From: Planctomycetaceae bacterium
Lineage (GTDB): Bacteria; Planctomycetota; Planctomycetia; Planctomycetales; Planctomycetaceae
Assembly: GCA_029259815.1 (NCBI GenBank)
Contig: JAJDEJ010000340.1
Span: 1 to 53,505, forward strand
Reading direction: 5' to 3'
Length of the DNA stretch: 53,505 bases
Positions within the stretch are counted from its first letter, which is position 1; each line of letters starts with the position of its first letter. Positions 38,193 through 47,660 of the stretch are shown piece after piece. Under the pieces are notes generated by a model. That model was not told the origin of the DNA. It was given only the letters and a program-made list of their open reading frames with translations, and did not search any database. The translations under genes were made by a program, and so were the position numbers.

Positions 38193-38586
38193 CGCCGATC
38201 ATTCAGGTGAGATGTGTCCCCCCTGCGACAGTCGTACAAGGAGTGACGCGTCTGGCTCGGGCTACGAATCTGACCTATCAGTGATCCGCGTCTGCTTCCA
38301 TAATCCCGTGACCGGTGGAGTTAATCGACGTTCAGTCTGTTGCCCAACCGGTATAACCCCTTCCCGTTAAAGATGTCTGTCGGCAGACTTCTTCGAATCA
38401 TCCTCACCGTTCATTGCTCCCTTTGTCTGTGACGATAGTGCACTTGGTGCAGATGCGTCACGTTCCTTATCGAGATTGCTCCTCGTGTATCGTGCCCGCC
38501 TACACCATCCTGCTGTGAACTGGGGCCCCGCCAACAGCGCGTCCGTTTGGATGCGGCCTGTGAGCGCGATTGAGTTGCAACGACCA
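38193..38586. other. Intergenic region before murC
   Basis: No gene seen. The murC frame stays open back to an ATG at 38476, but the added residues show no conservation with MurC, whose ordered part starts at [10 protein letters not shown]. No promoter could be assigned. Confidence 0.35.
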
Positions 38587-40026
38587 ATGCCGACCGATTC
38601 TTCCGTTCCTTCACTCCCGTCACCACTGATGCGTCGTACTCGCATACGCGCTGCTCACTTGGTTGGTATCGGTGGCTCCGGGATGCAGGCCCTGGCCCAG
38701 TTGATGCACGGCTCCCGCTGCCGCATCACCGGCTCAGACCAGACAATCTCCGATCGCCTCTTCTGGCAGATGCATCAGCAGGGGCTGCGAGTCAACCGGG
38801 GTCATGACGCGGCTCACTTGCCTGAAGACGCCGACGTGTTGATCTACAGTCCGGCCATCCCGGATGATAATCCGGAACGTCGAGAAGCTGCCCGCTGCCG
38901 TCTCCCGCAACTCTCACTGAGTCAGGCGATTGGTCGTCTGATGTCCGGTCGAACCGGCGTCTCGGTCGCCGGCACTCATGGTAAAACGTCGACAACCGCC
39001 CTGCTTGGCCATCTGCTCGACACGGCTGGGCTGTCGCCGTCCGTTCTCGCAGGAGCCGAGATCCGTGGACGAGGCGCGAGTGGCTGGGCGGGCCGAGGAT
39101 CGTTGTTCGTCGCCGAAAGCTGCGAATACCGACAGCACTTCCTCGACCTCACACCCCGGCACGCCATCCTGCTCAACATTGAGCCGGATCACTTCGACTG
39201 CTTCCCCACACTTGAGTCGTCGATCAAGACCTTCAGCCGCTTCGCTGCCCAATTGCCAGACGACGGCACGCTGTTGGTGAACGCCAACTGTCCGTCAGCG
39301 ATGCAGGCGGCCCGGCAATCGCAAGCCGACATTGTCACGTTCGGGAGTCGAATCGGAGCCAACTGGTGGCTCAGTGACATGCGACAGACGTCACTAGGCT
39401 GGCGATTCCGCGTGTTCTATCAGTCGACGTTCTTCGGTGAGTTTGATCTGCCCCTGCCCAGTCGGCATCAGGTGCTCAATGCTGTGGCGGCAATCGCGAT
39501 GAGCCATCAACTGGGAGCCAAACGCCGTGACATCGCCGAGGGGCTGCAATCATTCCCGGGAGTCGTTCGCCGTTTCGAACACGTCGGCTCATGGCGGGGC
39601 GTCACCCTCATCGACGACTACGCCCATCACCCGACCGCGATTCGCTCAACCCTCAAGACAGCCCGAGAGCGTTACGGCCGTCGTCGCGTCTGGTGCGCTT
39701 TCCAGCCGCATCAAATTTCCCGCACAAAGGCCTTGCTCCCCGACTTCGCCCGCAGCTTGTGCGTCGCCGATCAGGTGTTGATCTCACCGATTTACGCGGC
39801 TCGCGAGGTCGACACCGATGATCGTCAGCGTCTGTCGACCGAGATGGCCAACCGCGTGAATCGAGCAGGTGTACCGGCACGATTTGTCGAGAGTCTTGAC
39901 GAGATCACGGCCACAATCGAGACTGAGGCCCGACCCGGTGACGTGTTCGTCACACTCGGTGCCGGGGACATTGATCGAATCGCTCACCAGTTCACCCAAC
40001 GGCTGCAGCGGCACCGAGCCTCGTAA
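38587..40026 (+). CDS. murC: UDP-N-acetylmuramate--L-alanine ligase MurC
   Basis: This ligase adds L-alanine to UDP-MurNAc, the first amino acid of the peptidoglycan stem, using ATP. The protein is 479 residues from the ATG at 38587; an ATG at 38476 would add 37. The UDP-binding Rossmann motif is [15 protein letters not shown], the ATP loop is [13 protein letters not shown], the Mur-ligase block is [11 protein letters not shown], and [12 protein letters not shown] carries the MurC-typical DYAHHP motif. Length is normal. It is followed 59 bp on by murB. No ftsW, murG or ddl gene is adjacent, so the usual dcw order is broken here. Confidence 0.95.
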   Translation: MPTDSSVPSLPSPLMRRTRIRAAHLVGIGGSGMQALAQLMHGSRCRITGSDQTISDRLFWQMHQQGLRVNRGHDAAHLPEDADVLIYSPAIPDDNPERREAARCRLPQLSLSQAIGRLMSGRTGVSVAGTHGKTSTTALLGHLLDTAGLSPSVLAGAEIRGRGASGWAGRGSLFVAESCEYRQHFLDLTPRHAILLNIEPDHFDCFPTLESSIKTFSRFAAQLPDDGTLLVNANCPSAMQAARQSQADIVTFGSRIGANWWLSDMRQTSLGWRFRVFYQSTFFGEFDLPLPSRHQVLNAVAAIAMSHQLGAKRRDIAEGLQSFPGVVRRFEHVGSWRGVTLIDDYAHHPTAIRSTLKTARERYGRRRVWCAFQPHQISRTKALLPDFARSLCVADQVLISPIYAAREVDTDDRQRLSTEMANRVNRAGVPARFVESLDEITATIETEARPGDVFVTLGAGDIDRIAHQFTQRLQRHRAS

Positions 40027-40085
40027 CGTGCAAGGCTTCCGCAGGTGACGCTAAACGCATCATGGAAGCGTCCCACGGAAACGGC

Positions 40086-40964
40086 ATGACGACTCTCGAA
40101 GACTTCAGCGATATCTTGCGTCCCGACGAACCGCTGGCCCCACTCACCTGGCTCAAAGTCGGTGGACCGGCTCAGTATTTCTTCACCCCCCGCTCCGTCG
40201 AGGAATTGGAGCAGGTCGTTCAGTGGTGTAACGATGAAGACCTGCCTGTACGACTGCTCGGCGGCGGCTCGAATGTCCTTGTCCGTGACGACGGCGTCCC
40301 CGGTGCCGTCATCCAACTGACGGGCGAGAGCTTCGCAGAGATCAGCGTCGACGGCACGATCGTCCGCGCCGGCAGCGGCGCACTGCTCTCGAACGTCGTC
40401 TCGAAATCGGTCGCCGCGAGCCTCGCCGGACTGGAGTCACTCATCGGCATCCCCGGGACCGTCGGCGGCGCCCTGCACGGCAACGCTGGGGGACGCCACG
40501 GCGACATCGGACAGTTCGTCAAGTCGGTCTCTGTGCTGACAGCCAAGGGGGAACGCTTCACTCGCGAAGAGGACGATCTCTCATTCTCCTATCGTCGCAG
40601 CAGCATCAACGAACTCTGCATCCTTTCCGCCGAGTTCCAGCTGACCGAGGAAGACCCCACCGAGATCGACCGCCGCATGCGAACGGTGTGGATCATGAAG
40701 AAGGCGGGACAACCCTTCTCCTTCCAATCTGCCGGCTGCATCTTCAAGAACCCCCGCGGTCTCAGCGCGGGCGCTCTGATCGAGCAAGCCGGCCTCAAAG
40801 GCACCCGCATCGGCGCCTGCGAAGTGAGTGACCGCCACGCCAACTTCATCGTGACCAACGAAGGCGCCACCTCCGTAGACGTCCACCGCCTCATCGACCT
40901 CATCCAATCCCAAATCCACGATACCCACGGGATTGAGTTAGAATTGGAAATCGACGTTTGGTAA
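40086..40964 (+). CDS. murB: UDP-N-acetylenolpyruvoylglucosamine reductase MurB
   Basis: This FAD enzyme reduces enolpyruvyl-UDP-GlcNAc with NADPH to give UDP-MurNAc. The start at 40086 is preferred because GGAA lies 5 nt upstream; an ATG at 40062 would add 8 residues. The FAD-binding motif is seen as [11 protein letters not shown] and [16 protein letters not shown], then [29 protein letters not shown] and the C-terminal AGCIFKNP and [20 protein letters not shown] follow. The last 25 codons (including stop) are duplicated 713 bp downstream behind a Uma2 gene. MurC and MurB in tandem argue for functional peptidoglycan synthesis. Confidence 0.95.
   Translation: MTTLEDFSDILRPDEPLAPLTWLKVGGPAQYFFTPRSVEELEQVVQWCNDEDLPVRLLGGGSNVLVRDDGVPGAVIQLTGESFAEISVDGTIVRAGSGALLSNVVSKSVAASLAGLESLIGIPGTVGGALHGNAGGRHGDIGQFVKSVSVLTAKGERFTREEDDLSFSYRRSSINELCILSAEFQLTEEDPTEIDRRMRTVWIMKKAGQPFSFQSAGCIFKNPRGLSAGALIEQAGLKGTRIGACEVSDRHANFIVTNEGATSVDVHRLIDLIQSQIHDTHGIELELEIDVW
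40890..40964 (+). repeat. murB 3' end, copy 1 (with copy 2 at 41603-41677)
   Basis: These 75 bases encode [20 protein letters not shown] then IDVW and the stop of murB. The second copy encodes the same peptide with one change (Gln to Leu). About nine bases differ and nearly all are synonymous. Confidence 0.9.
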
Positions 40965-41000
40965 ACGACAAGGCGATCTGATTGATCGGAGACAACATCC

Positions 41001-41606
41001 ATGTCCACATCCGCACTCAAACGGCTTTCGTGGGATGAGTACCTCGAACACGAACGGCTGGCCACGGAGAAGAGCCAGTTCTTTGACGGCGAAATGTTCG
41101 CGATGTCAGGCGGATCTCTCAATCACAGCCTCATCGGGTCGAATCTGGTGCGGGAAGTCGGAAACGCGCTTAAGCCTCGAGAACGCCAAGCCCACGGCAG
41201 CGACATGCGGGTCGTGTGCCCAAGCGGGTTAGGGACATACCCGGACAGTCTGATCGTTTGTGGTCAACCTGAGTTCTATGATCAGCGGGTCGACACGCTC
41301 ACGAATCCGACGATCATCTTTGAGGTCCTCTCGCCGACGACCGAACTGTTCGATCGGGGCGGCAAGTTTCTGAGCTATCAGTCCCTGCCTTCGTTGCGGG
41401 AGTACGTTCTCGTCGCGCAGGATCGCATGCGCATCGAACACTTCTCCCGCCAGCCGAAGCTGGGTCAGTGGCTGCTGACGGTCATCGAAGACTCCGACGC
41501 GGAACTGCTCCTCCCGACGATCGACATCCGCCTGAGTCTGAACGAGATTTACGCGAAAGTGACGTTCGATCCAAACGAAACCACAGCAGGTCCGAGTCCG
41601 GTCTGA
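41001..41606 (+). CDS. Uma2 family (DUF820) PD-(D/E)XK nuclease-like protein
   Basis: The protein is 201 residues. The N-terminal SWDEYLEHERLATEKSQFFD and GEMFAMSGGSLNHSLIGSNL are typical for Uma2, followed by GTYPDSLIVCG (the PD of the nuclease core), IIFEVLSPTTELFDRGGKF (E and K of the motif) and LREYVLVAQDRMRIE. The family is expanded in planctomycetes and cyanobacteria; its biological role is unknown, and mobility or nuclease function is suspected from the fold. It is bracketed by two copies of the murB 3' end, so the gene appears to have arrived by insertion at the end of murB. Confidence 0.88.
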   Translation: MSTSALKRLSWDEYLEHERLATEKSQFFDGEMFAMSGGSLNHSLIGSNLVREVGNALKPRERQAHGSDMRVVCPSGLGTYPDSLIVCGQPEFYDQRVDTLTNPTIIFEVLSPTTELFDRGGKFLSYQSLPSLREYVLVAQDRMRIEHFSRQPKLGQWLLTVIEDSDAELLLPTIDIRLSLNEIYAKVTFDPNETTAGPSPV

Positions 41607-41677
41607 TCGACCTCATCCAATCCCTAATCCACGACACCCACGGGATTGAACTCGAACTCGAAATCGACGTTTGGTGA
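41603..41677 (+). repeat. murB 3' end, copy 2, out of gene context
   Basis: It begins within the Uma2 stop codon and encodes [20 protein letters not shown] then IDVW and TGA. There is no murB upstream of it. It is therefore a detached duplicate of the murB end, diverged mainly at synonymous sites. Confidence 0.9.
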
Positions 41678-41766
41678 GTCACTCGGAGGGTAGGATAAAC
41701 TCACCCGGCCTTGATTGCACCTGACAAGCTCTCTCAGATGTTTGAATCAGCGAATCGACCTGACTC

Positions 41767-42249
41767 ATGAACTTCCAGAAGCAAGTCCTCCTCGGCTATC
41801 TGCTTGCATTGACCTTCGCTGGTGTTGGTGTTTTTCTTTTGGTTCACGCAGGTCGCAACTACTATTATGGGACCTCCAGCAAAGACTGGCCTCAAGCAGA
41901 AGGGCAGGTCGTAAAATCATCAGTCCGCACGGATGACGACTCTGACGGGACCACTTATGTCGCAGAGATTGAGTACGAGTACATGATTGATGGAGTGCGT
42001 CACATGTCAGATGTCGTCTATTTCGGATACGTCGGTGGATTATTTGAAGACACCGCTCGTGAAACTGCGGATCGCTATCCAGTCGGCCAGAAGGTCTTTG
42101 TGTTTTATGATCCTTCAAAGCACGGCAATGCCGTGCTTGAACCGGGCAGAAGCGTCAACGTTTTCTTAGGGCTGGGCATGGGTTCGGTGTTTCTCACGAT
42201 TGGTCTCTACATGATTCGACACCTCCCTGATGCGGTCCCTGCCGGGTGA
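41767..42249 (+). CDS. DUF3592 domain membrane protein
   Basis: The protein is 160 residues. One membrane segment near the N-terminus (YLLALTFAGVGVFLLVHAG) and one near the C-terminus (VFLGLGMGSVFLTIGLYMI) flank the DUF3592 core: WPQAEGQVVKSSV, IEYEYMIDGVRHMSDVVYFG and YPVGQKVFVFYDPSKHGNAV with the terminal VLEPG. The family is widespread and of unknown function. It starts 89 bp after the duplicated murB tail. No ribosome-binding site stands out. Confidence 0.9.
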   Translation: MNFQKQVLLGYLLALTFAGVGVFLLVHAGRNYYYGTSSKDWPQAEGQVVKSSVRTDDDSDGTTYVAEIEYEYMIDGVRHMSDVVYFGYVGGLFEDTARETADRYPVGQKVFVFYDPSKHGNAVLEPGRSVNVFLGLGMGSVFLTIGLYMIRHLPDAVPAG

Positions 42250-42331
42250 CTCAGCGATGGAAATCTATGCTTGTTGAACCTACGCCGCCCTCAACAGGCC
42301 CCAATCTGTACAAGTCAGGAATGAAGGTCGT

Positions 42332-42913
42332 TCAAGTGTCTTCGCCAACCGCTCTCACGGTCTCGTCCTCAGTCATGAATACTTGGAAGAGGGCCAATCC
42401 ACCGAAGAGGGCTGTTGCGTAGACGAGATCACCAGCTACCGTGTTGCCGAAGAACGGGATGGCTTGCACAAAGCACTGTGACAGTCCCGCGATTGTGCGG
42501 GGGTACATGCCGCTCGCCAGCCAGACGCCGAGGTTGGTCATCACGAAGAACAGTGACGATGCTAAGATCGACGTGCCACCGATTCTGAGAGGACTGCGGC
42601 GATGCTGTTGCAACGCTCGGCCGAGCAGTGTGATCATCAGGAATGCCGCATACACGAAGATTTGCGTGCTGTAGAACCCGAAACCTGTTCCCCACATCTG
42701 TCCAATCAGATAGTCGCTGACCAGCAAGGCGGCGAGCGGCACCAGCAGAGCGAGCCGTCGGTCGCGGAGCGTTGCCCCGGCGAAGAGGGCCATTGCACCA
42801 ATCGGAGTGAAGTTCGGCGGATGGGGCAGCAACCGGGTGATCGCTGCCGCAAGAATCAGTCCGGCGATCACCCACAGTGAATTACGAGTCAGTCGAGTGT
42901 CGGAGGTCGTCAT
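42332..42913 (-). CDS. DUF6580 family putative transport membrane protein
   Basis: The protein is 193 residues with about five membrane segments. The block RLLPHPPNFTPIGAMALFAG near residues 27-46 is typical of DUF6580, which resembles S components of energy-coupling-factor vitamin transporters. A CAGGGGAC ribosome-binding site precedes the start. It lies 93 bp downstream of the pseudopilin-like gene that follows a cobalamin riboswitch on the same strand. This suggests, but does not prove, that it moves cobalamin, a precursor or cobalt. No ATPase or T component is nearby. Confidence 0.85.
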   Translation of the reverse strand: MTTSDTRLTRNSLWVIAGLILAAAITRLLPHPPNFTPIGAMALFAGATLRDRRLALLVPLAALLVSDYLIGQMWGTGFGFYSTQIFVYAAFLMITLLGRALQQHRRSPLRIGGTSILASSLFFVMTNLGVWLASGMYPRTIAGLSQCFVQAIPFFGNTVAGDLVYATALFGGLALFQVFMTEDETVRAVGEDT

Positions 42914-43006
42914 GCCGTGTCCCCTGAATGTTGTTGATTGGAGTTCACGCTTGAGTGCGTCGTCGATCCATTGATTTGTGAAAAGGCCTGAAGACTCTAC
43001 ACCAAC

Positions 43007-43912
43007 CTATTGTCGGTCGTAAAACTCATCCTGCAGATCCGGGTCATCGAGATTGCCATCGCTGACGTAACCGAGTCGATGCTCGTCCATCAGATCGGCC
43101 TGTTCCGTGCTGATGAAGTTAGCACCCGGCACGTCAATGCGAAACTCACGCTTGCGAGTTTCGACGTGACCATCGAGAAAGGCGACGTTCGCTGCCTCGG
43201 TATGCCGAAAGTGGACGTTGGGGAAATTGTTGCTGGGCGGTTCGAGCAGCCATGTTTCCTCAAAACTGAAGCTGGGTGGTGCAAAGGTGACCAGCTTGAC
43301 TTGAGCCGAGTCGGCGAAGGCGACCGTTTGCGACATTGACGTCAGATCGCGGAACTTGCGTGTCGCCGGTTCTCTGCTGGGAGCGGCTGCGAAGGTCGGC
43401 GGCGGATAGTGGATGCCGGCTGCCCGCGAGAGGTAGTAACCATTGAAGGCAAACCCGGTCGCAGGTCGGCCGAAGCGGACGTTCTCCATCTGTTCCGGAC
43501 CAAAATCAGGGCACTGAAATGCTGTGTAATTTGTCTCCATGAACGGTGCCAGCGGTCCAGATGTGAAATCGAGCTGCTGTGTCGGATCCGCCTGTTCGTA
43601 GTCGACCGTGCCGAACCAGAACTGAGCCGTCCCTTGGTTGCCTCTGAAGGTCGACAGATAGTTCAGCCGTTGTTGATCTTCAATGACATACGGGATCATC
43701 GTCTCGTTGTAGACGTCTGCATAATTGTGGAGGGCGAGGACAATTTGCTTCAGTCGACTGCGACACTGTGTCATTCGGGCAGCGGCTCGTGCCTGCTGCA
43801 CAGCGGGAAGCAGCAGGGCGACGAGAACAGCAATGATTGCGATCACGACGAGCAGTTCGATCAGGGTAAAGCCGCGTCGAAGCGGGCGACGTATCAAGGT
43901 GTCAGTCATCAT
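43007..43912 (-). CDS. DUF1559 protein with type IV pilin-like N-terminus
   Basis: The protein is 301 residues. A short basic leader ends [20 protein letters not shown], the prepilin peptidase site (G before F-T-L-I-E) and hydrophobic helix. The rest is the planctomycete DUF1559 domain, with [20 protein letters not shown] near the start and the terminal motif [20 protein letters not shown]. Such proteins are abundant in planctomycetes and of unknown function. This one is smaller than many. It is the first gene after the cobalamin riboswitch and precedes DUF6580, so a role in B12 capture at the surface is possible. Confidence 0.92.
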   Translation of the reverse strand: MMTDTLIRRPLRRGFTLIELLVVIAIIAVLVALLLPAVQQARAAARMTQCRSRLKQIVLALHNYADVYNETMIPYVIEDQQRLNYLSTFRGNQGTAQFWFGTVDYEQADPTQQLDFTSGPLAPFMETNYTAFQCPDFGPEQMENVRFGRPATGFAFNGYYLSRAAGIHYPPPTFAAAPSREPATRKFRDLTSMSQTVAFADSAQVKLVTFAPPSFSFEETWLLEPPSNNFPNVHFRHTEAANVAFLDGHVETRKREFRIDVPGANFISTEQADLMDEHRLGYVSDGNLDDPDLQDEFYDRQ

Positions 43913-44119
43913 GTGGGCCTTGCATCAGGGAATTGTTGTCGGATGACACACCCGGTCATCCTCCGAAAACAATTCGAGAGGATGCCAACCAAGGAACCTG
44001 AATCCAGCACGATTCAGCCGAAGCGACGACGCAGCCGTGTGACCGTACATGTACGGACAATCGATGTCCGCAGGACATCTGACATGCCAGTGTCGACGAC
44101 TCCGGTCCTCGCCGGGCGA

Positions 44120-44320
44120 TCAACTTCGACACTCGGGCAGGTCTTCTGGCTCCCGGATCGTCCGACTCGTCGCGCCTTCCCATCGATCAGTATCGACAGT
44201 GACAGCCTGCGGCAGTCGTCCCCGGTTACAGCGGCGGGACCGCAACGGAATTGCACCGTTTTCCCTCTTCACCCGTCGATCATTTGTGACCGACGAGAAC
44301 CTGAGTGACACCTTCAACAT
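44120..44320 (-). promoter_or_regulatory. Cobalamin (B12) riboswitch
   Basis: Reading the minus strand from about 44320 to 44120, the conserved features occur in order: GAGGGAAAACGGTGCAATTC followed by CGTTGCGGTCCCGCCGCTGT (the GGTGxAA-TCC and B12-box core), then AGGCTGTCACTG, GGGAAGGCG, and CCGGGAGCCAGAAGACCTGC. These match the cobalamin riboswitch core and its P7-P9/L5 region. The next gene on the strand is the DUF1559 gene at 43912, about 210 nt on, with DUF6580 behind it. B12 binding would be expected to repress both. Boundaries are approximate. Confidence 0.9.
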
Positions 44321-44713
44321 ACCAACGTGAGTCCGGGTGTCAAATCAGTCGACCTATCGATCACCAGCTTTGTTCTCTTCGTTTCCCTCCCAGAGCATCT
44401 CGGACATGCTCCACGGCCTGATGTCGCTTTGCTGGGCTGAGAACTGTCTCACCGTTCTTGGGGGGATGAGGGGCATCTCGACGATCTCGTGGCGGGCTGG
44501 ATGGGGCACACGGGAAAGACTCAGCGGAAGAGTGACGCCCAGAGCACCGAGGGTCATTTTGACGCCTGCAATCAGGCGGCTCTGGCTGGTCCGAAAAGTG
44601 CCTCATCTGGTGTCTCAGATCAGGCCATAATGGGCGAGCCCCCAGTGAGACATTTCCCCTGAAAACGCAAAAAATCCTGGAAAACGCCGCGTTTTCCAGG
44701 CTCTTAGGTAGCG
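44321..44713. other. Boundary region between riboswitch operon and phage-like island
   Basis: Open frames at 44337-44630 (plus) and 44361-44900 (minus) show no recognisable protein. The region ends with the hairpin at 44669-44700. The left end of the mobile island probably lies here, but no direct repeat or tRNA end was identified. Confidence 0.35.
44669..44700 (-). terminator. Hairpin with T-tract on the minus strand
   Basis: CCTGGAAAACG, loop CGG, CGTTTTCCAGG followed on the minus strand by ATTTTTTGCG. No minus-strand gene ends just upstream of it, so it may insulate the riboswitch operon or be an element-end structure. Confidence 0.6.
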
Positions 44714-45076
44714 GTGGAGAGACTGCCGCAGGATTCCACAACTCTCCCCCAGTACGTCGATTGCGGAAACGGGTTATATGTTGATGGTGCAGTTCTCGGT
44801 GCAGAACCTCTGAAAACGTCGTCTGACGTCGCCTCCCTGGCTCGATTGGTGGAGGCGTGGCCTCACCTGCCGTCCGAGGTGCAGGCTCGCATTCTCTCAC
44901 TGGCCGAATCGTCGGTCAACCTTCCTTCTCAGCCGGATGAAAACGCCGGCGTTCCCCTCATTGAACGGAGCCACACATATCGGAAAGCGTCGGGGTCACG
45001 GGTGCAAAAGCTGCTGCTGCGGAGGCGTCGATGGCATTGCTTGCGGGAGTCGCCGGAGAAGTATACGGCGCACTGA
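44714..45076 (+). CDS. Small ORF with a WPxLP motif, possibly truncated
   Basis: The protein is 120 residues. The middle part LARLVEAWPHLPSEVQARIL resembles short proteins of the form L-x-x-x-(V/I)-x-x-W-P-x-L-P that often lie directly after integrase genes in planctomycete mobile elements (from memory). The last about 40 residues overlap the next gene in another frame and are Arg-rich, so the natural end may be earlier. Function unknown. Its presence at the left end, while the truncated integrase is at the right end, hints at element rearrangement. Confidence 0.4.
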   Translation: MERLPQDSTTLPQYVDCGNGLYVDGAVLGAEPLKTSSDVASLARLVEAWPHLPSEVQARILSLAESSVNLPSQPDENAGVPLIERSHTYRKASGSRVQKLLLRRRRWHCLRESPEKYTAH

Positions 45077-46569
45077 CAACCGTCGGGGATGCTGAAGGGA
45101 TTGAGCAGCTTCAGAAGCGAGTTGATACTGCCAACCAATCTGTTGGCTCTCTTCTGGAATCTCTCGCCAACCTTGATGGAGCGGCGATTGATGCCGCCGA
45201 TGTTGAGTTCTTTCGGCAGCTTCCCCAGTTCACGGACGACATCGAAGTCCTCGCACGGGAGGCAGCATTCAGCCTCAAGGAAATGACGGTTGGGGTGAGC
45301 GAGGCAGAATCGAAGGCTCACTTCAAGGCCATGAATGAGGCCCAGGAACGAGCCAGTGCACGAGGTGAGGACACGCAAGCACTTCAGGAAAGGCTCGACA
45401 AGCTCAATGCAACGCAGCGTGCTGAGGAGGTTCTCGCCAAACAGCAGGAGCGTGATCACCAACAGCAACAGCGAGACAAGGCCGACGAACTCCAGTCCAT
45501 CGACGATGTCAATGCGGCCATCGACGAACAGGTGAGGAAGTTGGAGGACGCCGGACGTTTGGGGGTTCTCACTGATGATGATGCCAAGGAAGCCGACCGA
45601 CTGCTGACGCTCCTGCATCAACGCAAGCTGACGCTCATCAGGCGGGAAAAGCAGGAGAAACAGAAGCAACTGAAAGACAAGGAGGCCGAGGAGAAGCACC
45701 TGCACAAGATTCGCATGGATGCTGAGGTTGCCTTACAGGTCAAGCGAGAGCAGAACATCCAGAAGCTTGCGGGACTCTGGGGACAGCTACTGGGGCAGAT
45801 TGCAGGCGGCTTCGATGCCATGGGCAACGCCATGCAACAGGCCAATGCGGCGGCACAGTCGCAGATTGACGCGATGGCTGAGCAACTCGGAGAGGACAAC
45901 GAGCTTGTCCAGATGCTTCAGGGCCAGGACTTGGACAAAAAGGACGTCGCCGCGGAAGTGGGCAAACAGCGAGCAGAAGCGAAGGCTGACGAGCTAAAGG
46001 GATCCGGGTTGAGTGATCGCGATGTTGCTCGACAGGTTGAGGATGCCAGAAGGCGGGGGTTCAGAGACACCGTCAAAGGCAGGGCGACACCCGAAGAAGT
46101 TGCTGACGGACGGGACGCAGCAATCAAGGGCAAGATCGATGCGGCACAAGGTGCGGGGAATCTGTCGAAGGTCACAGCCGACTCGATGAAACAACTGGTC
46201 GACAACATGTCGTCAGCATTCGACAAAGCGGCCAATCAGAAGACGGCACAGGGCAACGCGAAAGGTGCATTGACGGGGCAGAAGCCGAAACCCGGACAAG
46301 ACCCAAAGCTGGCCAAGCCACCACAGACGCCAGAGTCACAGGAGTTCCAGCAGTCCATCACCCAGTTGGGACAGGGATTCCAGCAGGGCGTGGGCGAAGT
46401 GCACAACACCATCGGGCAACTGCTGAACCACACGGGGCAGCTGTTCACTGGTTTTGTGAATCACGAGAGCCGTCTGGCTCAACTGGAGCAGGCCGAGATT
46501 TCCCGGCAGAGTTCGGCGAACGCCGCGGCCCAACGTCGAAGAAACCAAACGAACAGCTTCAGGCAGTGA
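45031..46569 (+). CDS. Phage tail tape-measure-like coiled-coil protein
   Basis: The protein is 512 residues from the ATG at 45031, with a perfect GGAGG five bases upstream. An Ala/Gly-rich start (MALLAGVAGEVYGALTTVG) is followed by long charged coiled coils (about 50-260; for example QKQLKDKEAEEKHL), a hydrophobic-amphipathic segment LAGLWGQLLGQIAGGFDAMG (about 248-267), more helix, and a Gln/Pro-rich tail with repeated GQGFQQGVGEVHNTIGQLL. This make-up fits tape-measure or minor-tail proteins of small phages and satellites, though they are normally longer. No sequence family is certain. It opens the plus-strand block of the island. Confidence 0.6.
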   Translation: MALLAGVAGEVYGALTTVGDAEGIEQLQKRVDTANQSVGSLLESLANLDGAAIDAADVEFFRQLPQFTDDIEVLAREAAFSLKEMTVGVSEAESKAHFKAMNEAQERASARGEDTQALQERLDKLNATQRAEEVLAKQQERDHQQQQRDKADELQSIDDVNAAIDEQVRKLEDAGRLGVLTDDDAKEADRLLTLLHQRKLTLIRREKQEKQKQLKDKEAEEKHLHKIRMDAEVALQVKREQNIQKLAGLWGQLLGQIAGGFDAMGNAMQQANAAAQSQIDAMAEQLGEDNELVQMLQGQDLDKKDVAAEVGKQRAEAKADELKGSGLSDRDVARQVEDARRRGFRDTVKGRATPEEVADGRDAAIKGKIDAAQGAGNLSKVTADSMKQLVDNMSSAFDKAANQKTAQGNAKGALTGQKPKPGQDPKLAKPPQTPESQEFQQSITQLGQGFQQGVGEVHNTIGQLLNHTGQLFTGFVNHESRLAQLEQAEISRQSSANAAAQRRRNQTNSFRQ

Positions 46570-46658
46570 ATCACTCATTAGCGACGGGTGGCAATTCGGC
46601 CACCTGTCGTCACTTCCAAGGTTGAAACGTTTCCACCTGCAACCGAGAGAGGCAACCG

Positions 46659-46841
46659 ATGAACACGACACCGACACCAAAGAAATGGAAGGTGATGCAA
46701 CTCGTGGGCGTGATGCTCGTCATTCCGTCTTGGATGATGGCCTACGCCGGCTTGGGAAGCGTCAAAGTGGCACTCGTGCTGCTACTGGGCCTGAGTTTGT
46801 TCCTGTTCGCCCGGTTGGCCGTGTGGTGGAATCACGGGTGA
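46659..46841 (+). CDS. Small two-helix membrane protein of the island
   Basis: The protein is 60 residues. A GAGAGG ribosome-binding site lies 7 nt before the ATG. Two hydrophobic helices (MQLVGVMLVIPSWMMAYAGL and VALVLLLGLSLFLFARLAV) are followed by the end AVWWNHG. Similar small proteins ending WW-x-HG occur in planctomycete mobile elements (from memory). It could be holin-like, but no evidence beyond topology exists. Confidence 0.6.
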   Translation: MNTTPTPKKWKVMQLVGVMLVIPSWMMAYAGLGSVKVALVLLLGLSLFLFARLAVWWNHG

Positions 46842-46913
46842 CATTGACGGTGGTGAGTATGTCCGAATTGTCCGAAATTGGTGACCCTAAAAGGGCGTTC
46901 CCCGAGTGCAACG

Positions 46914-47660
46914 TCACGCGATGAGTGGCGATTCTGATTCGTTGTGGAGCTCGACCAGATGAACTCCGCTGTAGATCGTCAGCCATTCGTAGCCCTGTGC
47001 GGTTCTCTTGGCGTGTCGTGTGAGCTTCCCAGTCGTGAACAGGAACCCGCGACTTGCACCTCTGAGCATGAAGGCACCGGCAAAGTCTCGGACATCGCCG
47101 GCGGACACGCGAGAACTGGCACCGTACCGCTTGCACTGGGAGATGGCCCACAAGTCGCCGTCCAGGGATCGAATCTCAACGTCAATGCCATCGTCAGCCG
47201 TGCCGCCCACTGCCCTTGCAACGTAGTCTTGAGAGTTGAACCATTCAGCGATGAGTCTCTCAAACTCAGTCGGACACATTCCCCGCAGCTGCTCAAGTTG
47301 ACGACGTCGTTGATGCCGACTGTCGGTCACGGACCAGATGCGTTCTCGCTGTGACAATGCACGCTGGCCCCTTGCGGTCGCTACTTCATGTCGGGTGCGT
47401 TCTTCCTCGACCCATCGGCGTTGTTCGACGATGCGGGTGAATTGGTCGATGGTCGCTAAGTCGTGACCACGGGCACCATCATTGCGGAGGAATCGAAGTA
47501 GCTTTGGCCACGGGGCGGATGCCGTCCATTCCATCAAGCGGGAGACGTCCGTGATGGGGAGCATGAAGCGTTCACCACAGCGGGAGCAATCCCCCCAGCG
47601 TCCGCCATGCTCATCGGCGACATGGTAGCGGGTTGAGCACCTTGGACAGTGAACGTGCAT
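46914..47660 (-). CDS. Mrr-family nuclease with N-terminal zinc ribbon
   Basis: The protein is 248 residues from the ATG at 47660 (MHVHCPRC); the longer frame to 47687 adds nine residues. C5, C8, C25 and C28 form a zinc ribbon. Helical residues 75-125 link to the restriction endonuclease-like Mrr fold: TEFERLIAEWFNSQDY, then D157-G-I-D160, and Q175-C-K177, giving the D-x(n)-QxK core. Mrr enzymes cut modified or foreign DNA (type IV restriction). It is the only minus-strand gene inside the island and could defend the element or the host against other phages. Confidence 0.85.
   Translation of the reverse strand: MHVHCPRCSTRYHVADEHGGRWGDCSRCGERFMLPITDVSRLMEWTASAPWPKLLRFLRNDGARGHDLATIDQFTRIVEQRRWVEEERTRHEVATARGQRALSQRERIWSVTDSRHQRRRQLEQLRGMCPTEFERLIAEWFNSQDYVARAVGGTADDGIDVEIRSLDGDLWAISQCKRYGASSRVSAGDVRDFAGAFMLRGASRGFLFTTGKLTRHAKRTAQGYEWLTIYSGVHLVELHNESESPLIA

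Noticed and set aside
44700-44760. Possible tRNA 3' end (attachment site) in GGTAGCGGTGGAGAGACT
   Set aside because: No cloverleaf or TTCGA loop could be drawn; not reported as tRNA.
44337-44900. Open frames on both strands at the island's left border
   Set aside because: Neither translation shows a recognisable domain or start signal; the plus frame follows a riboswitch edge.
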